From: Ambrosia x helenae
Taxonomy: Eukaryota; Streptophyta; Magnoliopsida; Asterales; Asteraceae
Assembly: GCA_030844895.1 (NCBI GenBank)
Contig: JAUTDX010000425.1
Coordinates: 79,652-143,651, forward strand
Length of the DNA stretch: 64,000 bases
Reading direction: 5' to 3'
In this document: piece after piece, positions 10,310 to 22,200 of the stretch
Numbering within the stretch: position 1 is the first letter of the stretch
Layout of the letters: every line of letters begins with the position of its first letter
The notes under the pieces: generated by a model
Database searches by the model: none
What the model saw: the letters and a program-made list of their open reading frames with translations, nothing else
Told to the model about the DNA's origin: nothing
Translations under genes and position numbers: made by a program

Positions 10310-12635
10310 CTTATTAAGGAGGAGTGACGGCTAGGATAGTAATTTTCAATTCCGTACAACTTAAGAAGCAACATGCACAAGTGATTTATGCTTACATAAT
10401 GAGGGTATAATTGGAACTTTGTGGAACATTAAGACACTTACAAGGGTATAATAGTAAATTTGTAATGGCATTTTAGATAAAAGTGTAAAATTGTTTCCCT
10501 TAATGCCCCTCTATAATGCACTCTCTTCCTAACCCCCTACCAATTTAATGTTTTAATGTCAGCTTCCTGGTAATAACTTTCTGGTAATGAAAGAATTGAA
10601 GTGAATCGACATGCCTTCTTTTACAAGATCAAAAGTAACCCCCAATAATGAATCTCATTTAATCCTCCAATCAAACCATTGAACTAGGTAATTGAATCCG
10701 CCCATTCATAAGTGTCTTTAGTTTGCTCTCACCATTGAATCGTCAGTTGCAATTGGTCATCAATCATTAACAAATTCATTTGAAGTGTCATTGATGAATT
10801 GTTTTTAATGTGAATGGTCAATGATTACAATCAGTGCCCTGACATTTAATTCAAAGAATGACTTGGGATTCCCATGCAACAGTTTCTAATGACGTCTATT
10901 TATGATCTCCATTCGTTATGCTCGACGCACAATTTGCTATTGGTTACTAGAATTCTCTCTTTCGACAACTCCTTCATCACACTTCCAGGTCATTCCAGGT
11001 CATAATTTCTTTTATCTTTTACATTGCAAGGTTTTTTGTAATTTGTGAAGCCACTTGTTTGAGCTTATGATTTTGGGGTGAATTGAACAAACTTGAATAT
11101 TTCTATGTTGTATTTAAAGTGTGCATACCAGCTGCTCGATGAAATGCCTGCTATTGTTAATAAGAACCAAAACAAACATTAGCCATAACCAAAATCTTAG
11201 TGAGTTGAATGTTTGGATGAAAATGTAAGTTTATGTTGTTGGTACTATTTCTTCTCTTAACAATCTTGGTGCCACCAATAAATAAATCACCTGCCAATGA
11301 TAGCATGTAAAATATTATACGGTCAGTTGAGCGAAGATCTACTGTCTCACCTCCATGTCTCATATGTACCATAGACTTGTATTATATACGGAATATCCAA
11401 AGGTGATAAGTGGGATCGTGTTTGTGGATTGGTTGGTTGAACCCAAGAAATACATAAATTTTTTACACAAACCTGAAAATGGAACATGTAATCTTGAGTT
11501 GATACGAGGCCAGAGAAACCTTTAGATTACAAAAAATATCATGTATGGGTTTGTTTTTTTTATTGAGTCGCATATTATAAAGATGGGCGGGTTAGGAATT
11601 TCTATGGTGGGTTTAGAAACTATTTGGTAGCTATGGTGGTATAGTGAAATGAATCAGACGAGGTTCTTACACCACCATAATCATCACCTGGCCAACAAAA
11701 GCAGACAGTGTTGGTGCTGTTTTTTTTTCGATGGTTCGATGAAGCCAAAGATGTAATGCTTGTAAAGACCAAAAACAGTGGATCTGCATTCTGATCAAAT
11801 TATTGTTTTAATCTATTTCTAATAACAAACAGTCCAAATGGTAGTATTATACATAACTCTTAACTTGAGTTTTAATTTATAGAAATTTTTATTCATTCTT
11901 CTTGTTGAAATTTCTTTGCCTTTTTTGTCTGAGTAATAAATAAAGATTGCAAACCAATGGATAAATCTTATTCATGATGTATTAATGCTAAAGAACTGAA
12001 GCAAACAGTTTGACTGGGAAGGAAGGTAATGATCTTTATTTACTTTTTTTATTACAGTTTCATATATGTTTATAAGTAATTCTCTGAATACAATAATATT
12101 CTGGCCAGGTTGCTTCATGGAGCCAATTATATACCGCGCTGAAATTCATGACAGTATCGGGTAAGATAGATTTGGACGTTAGATTAAAGAGCGATGGTGG
12201 AGAGAAAATGGGCGGGATTCAGGATTGTGGCTTTGAGCGTTGATGTGATAGAGAGGGAGTAGGTTACATTTTGAGTAAGGTTGGATGCTATACTGACCCA
12301 TGAGTTGGACTTAAGTTATTCATTTTGAAAACTTATGGATCCTCCACCAAAAGGGTCATCCAGGTTAATTATGTCATTCAGTTGAAAATACCATTTTAAG
12401 TGTTTGGTAAATGGTTTTCAAACGATACATATATCAAAGGAGAGCCAGTTCATTGGAGTCCCTCATCCTGCACTGTGCTCTTACGTAGGCTGAGTAAGAG
12501 GTAAGTAAATGAACAACCTTTTTTTAATATAAAATGTTCCTATATAAATAATAAAAACTTCGTTTAAATAGTCAAAGTTTGTGACAATCTCATACCGGTG
12601 AAGTCTTTTGAATAATCTCACTATTTGGTCTTTCA

Positions 12636-12967
12636 ATGCAATATCCTGAAGGCCATGTTTCAAAGAGCATGGATGCAATTTTCAAATTATTTAATACTCC
12701 AACTCAAGATACTAATGAATTTCTTTGCAAATTGTCCCTGCAATTTGGATCACCACTGCCCGTATTATCATCCCTTGCAAATGCTGGTATGTGTTTTGTG
12801 TGTATGTTTTCTAAGTTATCTACAATTCTACATATACTCACATGTTTATATTTGCTTTCTTAAAATATGGTTTGCCTATAAAATTCCCTGTAGATAATGA
12901 AGGAAAGTTTACTGAAGAGGCTGAGATATTTAGTGGGCTTGAGGTATTAGGTGATGGTAATGTTGTT
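12636..12967 (+). pseudogene. two captured exons of an unrecognised protein
   Basis: Segment 12636-12786 reads from an ATG as YPEGHVSKSMDAIFKLFN, continues helical to PVLSSLANA, and ends at a GTATGT donor. Segment 12894-12967 follows a TAG acceptor in phase, reads DNEGKFTEEAEIFSGLE and ends at a GTAAGC donor. The amino-acid texture, conserved-looking splice sites and matching phase argue for real exons, perhaps of a HEAT/importin-like helical protein, but I cannot name the family. No start or end of a full gene is nearby, so these are likely Helitron cargo. Confidence 0.5.
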
Positions 12968-13575
12968 GTAAGCCTCTAATTATCACTTAGATGAATGTTT
13001 CGCATTTGTTATGGCAGAACGTTACAACAAGTTATATTATGCATTGATAAATCCAAATCACAACTACCTTTTTATACCATTTAAATAGTTTTAATTAAGC
13101 TTCTATTTTAAAGTTATTGATTTTCTTAAAGCACGAGTATCTGCATGATTGACGAACAAAGAAACCTGAAATATTTAGGGCAACAGAATAATGGGTTGCT
13201 TATGTCGAAGGATTTAAATAGACTTCTATGGATACCATTAACCATGTTACATTGACCCTATCCAAGATATTGTACATAAATATATTTTACTTTGGGAATT
13301 GAACATTCTTTTCTTTTTAAATATGATCGATTAGATTCACATCATTATTAACTCTTAAGGTATTTTTTGTGGTTTTATTTTCATATTACACTAGAACCAT
13401 AGTTTGGAACAAGTAGTTATCCATTTGCATAAAAGCAGAAATGAATAAGGAAAGGAATAAAAAAATATCCTGAGTGGGATAGGAACTTAGAGTTAAAAAT
13501 CTATTTAATGAAAACTTTTGTACACGTGTTTGTCCTTTTAGTTATATCACATTTTGATCAAATTTCAGTTGAGAA

Positions 13576-13640
13576 GTCTAACCCAGTTAGTGTTTGTGGC
13601 CAAAATGTAAAAACCTAAACTTAAGGGACCCTTTTGAAAC

Positions 13641-13698
<58 letters not shown>

Positions 13699-14015
13699 CT
13701 ATATATTATTAAAACACAACTCATCAATAGAGAGAGAGAGAGAGAGAGGCGGAGCATCGCCCTGCACCACCATCGTCTGCACCACCACACACCGGCATCC
13801 TCTCCGATAGAGTTCCAGACCAGAAGCCACCGGTCTGGTGACCCCTCCTCCCCGACAACCCCTCCTCTTCCTCCTCTATTCTGACAACCGGTACCTTTCT
13901 CTCCTCTATAACCTTCCAATCGACCCTTAATTGCTTAATTGCTTAATTGAAGCCTTTAATTGCAGAAGCAGAAGAAAGAGAGAGAGTCGGTAGAGAGAGA
14001 GAGAGCAGAAGCAGA

Positions 14016-14048
<33 letters not shown>

Positions 14049-14508
14049 TCAGATCTGAAAAAGGGAGAGAGGCGGTGGTGTCGTTGAAGATGGCGGCGGC
14101 GGTATAGGGTCGGATTAGGGTTTTGTTCTAATTTGGTGGTGACGGAGGGTGGCCGGGTTTCGGTTTATGGCTCACCGGAGATGGAAATGACCGGAACTTG
14201 AAAGCTCCTTCCAACTCTCTCCCTCGTAACTCTCTCTTTCTCTTTCTTATTTTTCATTTTTTCTGTTTGTTTGGGTGGTGGTGGTTTCCGGTGAAGGTGG
14301 TGGTGGTTTCCGGTCAACAGTGATGGTTTAGAGAGAGAGAGAGAGAAGGGGAGGGGGGGGGGTCTGTTACAGAAGAGGGGGGGGGGGGGGGGTGGGTATT
14401 TAAAATAAAAAGTTTTAAAAAATGCCCCTTAAGTTTTGTTTTTTATATTTTGGCCACATGTAAGTTTAGGTTTTTACATTTTGGCCACAAACACTAACTG
14501 GGTTAGAC
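13576..14508. mobile_element. unit with long inverted-repeat arms and GA/G tracts
   Basis: The left arm (13576-about 13645) begins GTCTAACCCAGTTAGTG and contains TTTGTGGCCAAAATGT. The right arm (about 14405-14508) is its imperfect reverse complement and ends CACTAACTGGGTTAGAC. Between them are ATT, GA and poly-G microsatellites and a GGCGGC-rich stretch. It may be a TIR transposon inserted in Helitron 1. No target duplication was found. Confidence 0.5.
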
Positions 14509-14919
14509 CTCAGTTAGTTTAGGAGTGATAAAAGCAAACAAGTTGAAAGTTTGGAGTGCTAATAGCCAAAGTGATAGTTGGGAGTATTATCCGCCAACAG
14601 ACGATAGTTGGGAGTATTAAAATCCATTTTCCCTATTAATAAAGCAAGTCAAGATATTTTATTTTAACCCCTAAACCATGCTCTGCTTGGTCAAGATTCA
14701 TGTTAGACATCTTCCAATCTTGGCCATCTCAATAAACAATCCATCAAGTGAGTGTTTTTCATCTACCACTGCATCGCATCTTGGTTTAGTGAAGCATCTT
14801 TACTACATGTCAAAACTGGTCGGGTTGGCCGTTGCAAATTCTTGCCCTGCAATGCTTTAATTTCTTTTATTGTTAGATATTATTTAGATCCCGCGGCAAC
14901 GCGCGGGTATACCCACTAG

Positions 14920-15039
14920 TATTTTTAAAGTGTGATTTGTGAATCAAAAGATTTTGGCCCAAAGAAAAGAAGGTAGTTTCACGTGTTTTACCTTTATCTT
15001 GTTATTTTTAAATTCAAGGTGAAGTGTCCGAGATAGTAA
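14920..15039. other. 120-bp spacer between the two Helitrons
   Basis: This short AT-rich spacer has no feature of its own. Confidence 0.5.
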
Positions 15040-16176
15040 TCTATGTTTGTTACCTTATTAAGGAGGAGAGATGGGTAGAGATGTCATTTTACACAAACTT
15101 TAAGATGACATATCAAGAGGCACAAGGGTAATCTTCTAATTTTTACCCATTTTCTTCCTTTTATACCCTCGTGTACAACCTTTTATGGCACTTGTACAAG
15201 TGAGTAATGCAACTAACAGAACTTATTCAACTTTTTGAAACCGTCCGTTCTTCGCAATGTTCAGAAAATTGATGGCAATTATGTGTTAGTCTTTCTGCCT
15301 CCCCCAACAATTCCCCTTTCATTATCTACGCCAGTTTCCATTGATCAAAAAACCATTAGTTTAATTAATTTCTTGAATGCAAGAATGTGAACAGCCTTTG
15401 AATCCCGATAAGTTTTCTTTTAGATCTGTCTTATGAAACCAACATTTGGGTCATTTATGTCTCTCAACTTCTAGGTTTTTTAGGTGTTTGGTGGCTCATA
15501 GTGAAGCACACTTGCTCTTGCATACAATCAGACACATCCTGATAAGGTTAGTGGGATTGTCCTAAAAGGTTTTATGTCGCTAAGTGTTTAATGTTTACGC
15601 AGTTTGTTTCCTTATAAATGTAAAATGTTTGAAGGGGATAATATATCAACTATTTAATGTTTGTTTATGTTTTTTTTACAGATATTCTAGGGAAGATATG
15701 ATTGTTGTTGCCCAATAATATTAGCATGAGATCTGCATAAAGCTTTGCCAGAGGCAGATTTTAAGGTATATTATTTCATATCAATTTTGTTCTTAAGTTT
15801 ATTATGAACCAGAATAAATGCAAAACCGTGCAAAACGTTGCTGTAAATGTGGATGATGGCATGAGATCTATAAAAAGGTTTTGTTGGATTTGGGTGCAAT
15901 CTGTTTCAGTAAGTTTTATTGTTTAACACTATGTTCATGCTACATAGCATATTGAATTTTGATTTTTCTACAGTATTTTACATATCTTATTGGTTGTAGG
16001 GGTTAAGCATTCTGTATATAATCTGCATATTTAAGCGCCGATAAAAAGACGATAGTGGGTCAGTTTCAATGTTTTTGCTCTCAGTATTGTTAATCATAGT
16101 ATGTTCATCTGATCTTTCTTTCTTTGTTTGACTTCAATTGTGCTTCGTCATTGCTTCATATAATTATGTATTTTAG

Positions 16177-16877
16177 GTGCCAACATCTTTGAATTCGCAT
16201 GAATGCTTCGCTGTACATGTCAAGTCTCATCTGTACATCTGGCAAGTACCCAAAGTACTTATGAACAACAATAATGGGCAGCCAAAATTTGCTGAGTTTT
16301 TTAAAGTATGCATTTCATACTCCTATTTAGTTTCCGATATCGAGCTTCAATATATAAGAAGTTTATTATGTTTGTGTAATCATTTTTTCTATATTTCAGC
16401 TTGGAGTAATAGCAAAGTTTAACAAGGAATAGAAAGCACAACTGCTTGGCTTGGGCTTGGAGGGAAAGATGATGTCTCCACTAACAAAGGTATCATTTGA
16501 TAATATTAGAGTTCCTTATTTGTTCACTTTCTAAAGGTTATTAATTTTACATTTTTAAATTTTTTATTTAACATTTTAACTCTGCTAATTTACTTTTTGT
16601 TATCTTTTGTGCTGGTTTGTGGATTTCGAGGAAAATTTGAGGTGGGTTTGAGTTGGTAAATATAGTTCGTTGGTTTATTAGTTTAGTTGTGTGACAAATG
16701 TCTAAACAATAACTCTTTTTCTTTTAATCTATTAAAGGTCGAAGAAGTTAACAAATTTGATCAAGATGACTTGTTGCCCGTGGATATTTTAATATTAGAT
16801 ACACATGCTGAGGTTTTTGTTTGGATTGGTCAAGCAGTTGACCCAAAGGAGAAAAAAGCGCCCTTGACTATGGCCAG
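16177..16877 (+). pseudogene. villin (gelsolin-family) gene fragment
   Basis: Three exon-like segments are visible. 16177-16305 reads VPTSLNSHECFAVHVKSHLY and ends KFAEFFK, like the TSLNSxECF motif and following segment of a villin gelsolin repeat. 16400-about 16490 reads LGVIAKFNKE and then meets a stop. 16738-16877 reads VEEVNKFDQDDLLPVDILIL and then DTHAEVFVWIGQAVDPKEK, the hallmark of a late gelsolin repeat of plant villins. Villins bundle and sever actin. The internal stop and the missing upstream and downstream exons make this a non-functional fragment, probably Helitron cargo. Confidence 0.8.
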
Positions 16878-17820
16878 GTATTCATTTAGTGATCAAAAGA
16901 GGCGTGTTGGTAAAATCTAAAAAAAATAAGTTTTTTTAGATATCAAAATGGTCTGGGTCCCAATACACATTGAGAAGGCCTGTAGCACTTTCAGTCAAGG
17001 AATATAATTGTTATAATCAAATTAAGTGACGCTATTAGTCATAAATGTTTTGGATTAGAGCATGAAAAACCCAGTTGTAAAAGTTGACGACCGCTATAGG
17101 TGAACTACAAGGAAAAGTAAGTTTGATCTTGGACATGCTGCAAATTGGCAATAAGAAAAAGTCAAATCGGTTGGGTTTAGGTTATTTAGGCTCGGCTAAT
17201 CTACCTGAAGTTCAGTTATGGTTTGGTAATATGGTTTAATAACTTACTTTTCTTTTATAATGTAATAATGTGCAGGTGAACTTCATGAGTGCTCCTTTAA
17301 TGTGTACAGTTACTTTGGTAATTTGGTTATGGGTAACTTGCTTTGTCCTGTTTATACGTTTACGATTGCTTTGCTGTCTTCCTAACATGCCACGAAGAAA
17401 AAAAAACTATCGTCTGATCCAAATGTGTCTCTGGACACATCTTCGAGTTCATATCATAATTATAATTGTCAATCGTGAAGACAAGCGCCTTATCTTTCTA
17501 CATCGCTTTGGAATTCATGTGTAAATGCGTCCTCTTAGTCTTTTACATAGATGATGGACAAAGACAAAGTATGCGAGTTGTGGTGCTTTCTATTGATGTG
17601 ATGAGCGTGTAGTTACCGCTTTCATCGACCAACTTCCAGAGTTAAAACTTTATATCTGATCTTAATTATAGATAGAAGTTACCAATTCATTCTTATAGGA
17701 CTATAAACATTCACGATGGGTACATTACTTGATCTCTAGATTTATAGCATATGCTTTGCTACCCTGTTAGGTTTCTAGATCTTTTATGTAAAAACTTTGT
17801 TGATATATATCGGGAAACAG

Positions 17821-18090
17821 CTTGCAGAAGATAATAACAACTGGTTGAAGTTCACTTTAAGGCCAGGTAACATTCACATTTACTCTTATACTTGTATTAG
17901 CAAATTTCCCGTCAAAATGACTGAATAAATACTAATATATGTTGCAAAGCAGATATGTGTTATAACAATAAAATCTATTACATTTTTATTATGTATTAAA
18001 AAAATCTATCTTTATATATATGCAGTGAAGGACTGAAACTTAAACGTGACATCACGGAGTATGCGGATTTAAAAGCTTTTGATAGGTATA
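17821..18090 (+). pseudogene. possible captured exons, unrecognised
   Basis: An AG-bounded segment at 17821-17867 reads LAEDNNNWLKFTLRP before a GTAACA donor. A later one after TATGCAG at 18026 reads EGLKLKRDITEYADLKAFDRY. They look coding, but the family is not recognised. Confidence 0.3.
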
Positions 18091-18337
18091 AAGCTATGTA
18101 CATTTTTTTCTATGGGTGTATTACAAGTCCCGCCGCGTAGCGCGGGGCATTTTACTATGAAATATAATGAATGTATTGGCGCTAAATTGAATGTATTGGC
18201 TGGTAATACAATGGTTTCCAAATGCTTACTGCCGTAAAATATTAGAAACATGGAATGGGTTGTTGTTCGTACTACACATCATGGAAGAATCTGTATTAAT
18301 TGGGACACCCGCCGCAACGCGCGGGCATTCCCACTAG

Positions 18338-19520
18338 TGATTAATAATATAACAGTTAGAATATTGTTAAACCGTTACCAAACCATATATGCAAGCTTAG
18401 TGTGCCCAAAAGAAAAAGCGAACTGTCACATACACACACAATCACATACCATCACATCGTCAACAGATAATAATACTAAATTTAACAAAAATAAAAAGAT
18501 CGTTAGTTGTTGCTCAAAACTAACAAAAAATTATCAAGAAAATCATGCGAAAGGGTTGTCGTCGTCGCCATCATCATCATCACTGTTACCATCAATTCCA
18601 ACTCAAGCTGCAATTCTTGTGACTTCGGTTGGTGATACACCCATTTCTTCATCTTCTTTGCTGGTATGTTCTCTAAAAAATGTTGCTTTTTTCCTTGCCA
18701 TTTCTTCATTGTATTAAAGGTTGCTGGTAAGTTCTACTAATAGTAAAGAATGTCCTACTAGTGAACCCATAGGACGTCCAGTTCGATGTCTGGTCCGGTT
18801 ATGAAAACATTGCAAAAACTCCGTCACATGTATGATGTATCCATCCCCATAGGTTTTTGGGATCTAAACAAGCAGATTCATCTTAGATTTTCATTCACAA
18901 CATTAGGCCCAATGAGAAAAAAAAATTTATCGATTTAACAGGCCCAAAGTTAAATATAAGTCATATACATGCAAATAAGCCCAAAACAAGTTATGTATAC
19001 AAACCGACATATAAAATAAAACTAGAATGCATTCCCGTATCTCCTAATTCGTTTAATTTTTAACAAGATCAACTTAGTCGAAAAGTTACTCCGATACCAC
19101 CAAAATATGTAGATGACACTAAAATAACCAACAACGGCCATTATACTTGTCAATAAACTTTTTCACCAACGGTGGAAGTGTCCGTTGATGAACCCTTAGT
19201 TTTCTTGTAGTGTATCTAATCTCGTTAGTTAGCTGAATACTAGTAGGATACTATAAACTTCGAAGCTGAACAATTTACTAGTATTATTATTTTCTAGAAT
19301 CGGTGATATAGTATTTTGTTTTGTAGTTCATTTCTATCCACGTAACATGAGCAAGTGGATATTATTTCTTTTGATCTTTCTTGATCTGACCTTCTAGACA
19401 TGTAGATAGATATTATTAAGAATTTAAGATCCCTAATTAATTAAAGCGTACGTGCATGCATTTACACATGCATTCACATTACTTTCTGCTAACAAAATGA
19501 AACAAAAAAAATATATATTA
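18338..19520. other. intergenic upstream of small-protein copy 1
   Basis: No gene is credible. The open frame at 18250-18717 spans the Helitron end and has no recognisable protein texture. Confidence 0.45.
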
Positions 19521-19524
19521 ATAT

Positions 19525-19698
19525 GCCAATGGTCAATATAATTATATAAACCAATCAAAATTCACGAGCAACTCTTTGCTTTAATCTTTAACCCTAAAAA
19601 GTTGTTACATAAATATAATTCCACACCTTGAATATTGAAATATTCGTACGTGTTTCAACCAACTAAATTAACTACATACACAGGCATGTATATATATA
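19525..19698 (+). promoter_or_regulatory. promoter of small-protein copy 1
   Basis: It contains CCAATGGTCAA (about 19526-19536), TCACGAGCAA (19562-19571) followed by a CTTTGCTTTAA-like stretch, and a TATA box at about 19687-19697. The same order is seen before copies 2, 3 and 4. TCACGAGCAA lies 179 bp before the chosen start codon. Confidence 0.6.
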
Positions 19699-19740
19699 AC
19701 ACTCGTATAAAACCTAACTAATGTGTACTTTGGAGAAGGA

Positions 19741-20079
19741 ATGGCATTGGCTAAGATATCAGTTTCGCTTGAAGCATTGGCAGCGACGGGTGTAGATTGC
19801 GAAGAGTATGGCTTGGATTTTGAGGAATACGAGCATATACAGATGGCCCGACCTCCACCGCATTTATACGCTGATGAGAATGAAATACTTGAACAAAAAC
19901 ATGAACGTGGAGAGGTTCAAAGATATGAACTTGAACGTAGAAAAGGTGAAAGAGCTAAAGAATTTAAAGATGGTGATGATGATTTGCAAATTCAACATGA
20001 CCCTTTAATACCAACAATGTGGCTCAATGTTTTTGAGGTTGTGATAATGCTGATTAGATTTCTAAAGCAATGTTATTGA
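19741..20079 (+). CDS. small acidic protein family, copy 1 (112 aa)
   Basis: This intronless ORF starts MALAKISVSLEALAATG. The ATG at 19741 is preferred over one at 19723 because the latter is only about 25 bp from the TATA box and the family homology begins near 19741. The N-terminal block matches the other copies (LEALAATGVD, YGLDFEEYEH, PPPHLYADE), although W of WGMDFEEWE is Y here. The middle is charged (E, K, R and D rich). The C-terminus is hydrophobic-basic, FEVVIMLIRFLKQCY, matching MVIRFLRRQ of copies 2 and 3. It is the most diverged full-length member. I do not recognise a named family. The hydrophobic tail could bind a membrane or a partner; that is inference. Confidence 0.7.
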   Translation: MALAKISVSLEALAATGVDCEEYGLDFEEYEHIQMARPPPHLYADENEILEQKHERGEVQRYELERRKGERAKEFKDGDDDLQIQHDPLIPTMWLNVFEVVIMLIRFLKQCY

Positions 20080-20409
20080 TCTTTGTAGTTTGGTTGAGTG
20101 TTAGATTTTGTTGAAACAATGAGGATTTAAATTTTATTTGTATGCATATCATCCTAAATTTCGGTAAATCAAGAGTATTTATAACTAGGTTACAATATTG
20201 CTGTGTATTACACGTATTGATGAATGAATGTAATGTAATGTTATATAATTAATAAAAACATTATGTTTAAGAAAACATATGCATTGCACGTTTGAAAAAA
20301 TCGGTGTATTATACTAATAAAATATAATATATAATCAATTTGTTAACAAATACAACCGTCAAGATATGTATTTAAAAATTAAACAATGACGTGACAGATA
20401 TAAATTTTG
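20080..20409. other. 3' flank of copy 1
   Basis: This AT-rich stretch has AATAAAA at about 20250. Nothing else is seen. Confidence 0.4.
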
Positions 20410-20800
20410 TTAAGTTAATTTTTAAAGCTGAAGGGATAGGGTACCTAATCCTGGCGCGGATTGCATCCCTATCCCATAAAACACACCTACAAGGATCCGC
20501 GGAAGACCTAGTATGCGGAGCGCAAATTCACTTTAGCAAGGACATCAATCTCTTGATGTCCGCGGAACAAAGCCTGCCCATGATAACATGATCATGCGCA
20601 TGATTACATCATAAGGGTGACGTCATCATCACAAAGGAATCTTAGCGTGTGAACCCACACGCGGAATATTCGACTAACATCGTCTTTTAGTACGAGGACG
20701 TACGGATGATCAAGAATGAAGAAAATCTGGTCAGTGATCAGATGTCGCGGTCTGGTCAAAGATAGTATTTATAAGTCATATATTACCTCAACTAATGTAG
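20410..20800. mobile_element. GC-richer block, possible LTR fragment
   Basis: Base composition rises sharply against its neighbours, with CCGCGGA motifs, a TGACGTCA-like site and a TATTTATAAG near 20767-20776, as in LTR promoters. No terminal repeats or partner LTR are visible. Confidence 0.25.
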
Positions 20801-22200
20801 TAGTGGCAACAAAGGGTGTCGAACCACGAAGAGTTTGTGGTCGGTGAAATAGGTTTTAGTTTATTGAAAAGATGTCACTTTATGAAGTTAGTCAATTATG
20901 AAGCATGCATATTTGTGTTCATTTAAGACTTTTTGATTTGATAAGAGTTTGTTTATTTAGAAAACTTGAAATTAACATGTAATGGAATCAAAATGAATTG
21001 TAAACAATTGGTAATAAAAGATCACACTCGGGTTCAACAAGTGAAGTCTAAGGCTTTCACAAATGGGTCAAACAAATCTAATGCGATTGGTATTAACGGG
21101 TTGATTGCTCAATAGGCTTAGGTATCAACAATCATCAACATCAAAGATGGACAATAATATACTTCATTACACTAGAACATACAACCCTAGGTTTGTGTTA
21201 AAGCAAGGAATCATGTTCATGACACTAGAAATTGGCACAAGATCAATTAACTAAAATGACTTCAACATAAGATTAATCACAATTCAACACAATTGTTCAA
21301 ATACTCAATCAACACAATTAGGAGTTTAAGAAATACCCAAATGTTAGAACCCTGGAACTTCAAATGTCTACACCCAAGTGTGATACAAAAGGAATTAGCC
21401 ACTCATGGCCATGGAGCTTGAATCTTCAATGTTTGGTCTTGAATCTTCAAGAGGATGATGTGAAAATGATTAATGGATGGATTAGGATGATTAGAGGTGA
21501 TTGGTAATGATGAAAAATGCCTTTTTCTGGTCAAAGGAATTGATTTTTATTGATTCCCCTCGTAACCCCCGTCATAATTGTGCAATTAAGAGCTAAAATT
21601 TGAACTCATCAGAATTTGGCATAACCTACGCCAAAAATGGCGTAGGATACGCCATTGGTGTATCCTACGCCAAAATTGGCATAGGCTACGTGAGCCTCTT
21701 TTTGTCGTAGCCACTTTCTACTGCCCTACGCGACCAGTTGCACCCTTCTTATGACATTAGCGTAGGATATGCCAAAAATGGCGTAGGATACGCCAACAAC
21801 AACATTTTTCTTGAATTTGGCTTTCCTAGCTTGTTTCGGCTCCCACGTCTCTTCCGGGCTGCTCCAAAACTCCTTATTTGCACTCCCAAGTTGTCAAAAC
21901 CTGAAATAACAAAATAATATCAAAGCACTACCATTCGACAACATTTCATCTCTTAAAATTCACTTTAAAACATCTTAATGCACATTTCTTAACCAACCCA
22001 TCACATCCCCACACTTATTTTTTGTTTGCCCTCAAGCAAATTACTTAGTTTCACCCGACCAATAAATCAAACAATTTCCAACCCTTTTTATCGATTCTCA
22101 GAAAACGGTCCATAGTCATACCCTAACTCACAAGACTTACTGCTCTCAGTAGATTTATATTCCAAGGGTTTAGATGCTACTCAATTTAATAAAACAAGAA
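20801..22200 (-). mobile_element. decayed retroelement-like stretch with GGCGTAGG palindromes
   Basis: Read on the minus strand, about 22040-22000 gives GAGGGCAAACAAAAAATAAG then TGTGGGG, which resembles the region downstream of pol in large plant Ty3/gypsy elements. No pol coding remains. It contains the GGCGTAGG inverted-repeat cluster at 21618-21803. Confidence 0.3.
21618..21803. repeat. cluster of GGCGTAGG/CCTACGCC inverted repeats
   Basis: CCTACGCC (21625-21632) pairs with GGCGTAGG (21639-21646). GGCGTAGGATAC (21639-21650) pairs with GTATCCTACGCC (21660-21671). Further copies stand at about 21693, 21722 and 21766-21803. Several alternative hairpins of 8-12 bp can form. Confidence 0.7.

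Larger units (their letters stand above)
10273..14919 (+). mobile_element. Helitron 1 (4.6 kb) with captured exons
   Basis: The 5' end TCTATATTATTATT at 10273 follows an A. After an ATT microsatellite it continues TTATTAAGGAGGAGTGACGG, which matches the start of the next Helitron. The 3' end has a hairpin in CCCGCGGCAACGCGCGGG, then TATACCCACTAG (ends 14919) followed by T. Both ends thus fit insertion between A and T. Inside are two joined exon-like segments of an unrecognised gene (12636-12967), an inverted-repeat unit (13576-14508) and microsatellites. No Rep/helicase is visible, so it is non-autonomous. Confidence 0.7.
15040..18337 (+). mobile_element. Helitron 2 (3.3 kb) with villin gene fragments
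   Basis: The 5' end TCTATGTTTGTTACC at 15040 follows an A and leads into TTATTAAGGAGGAGAGATGG, the same motif as Helitron 1. The 3' end has the hairpin sequence CCCGCCGCAACGCGCGGG, then CATTCCCACTAG (ends 18337) followed by T. A second, degenerate 3'-end-like hairpin at 18128-18148 may mark an older boundary. The cargo is a set of villin exons (16177-16877) and exon-like pieces near 17821-17868 and 18026-18090. No Rep/helicase is visible. Confidence 0.7.

Noticed and set aside
18128..18160. Second Helitron 3' end (CCCGCCGCGTAGCGCGGGGC hairpin)
   Set aside because: No clean CTAG follows at the right distance; the end at 18337 fits better. It may be an older boundary.
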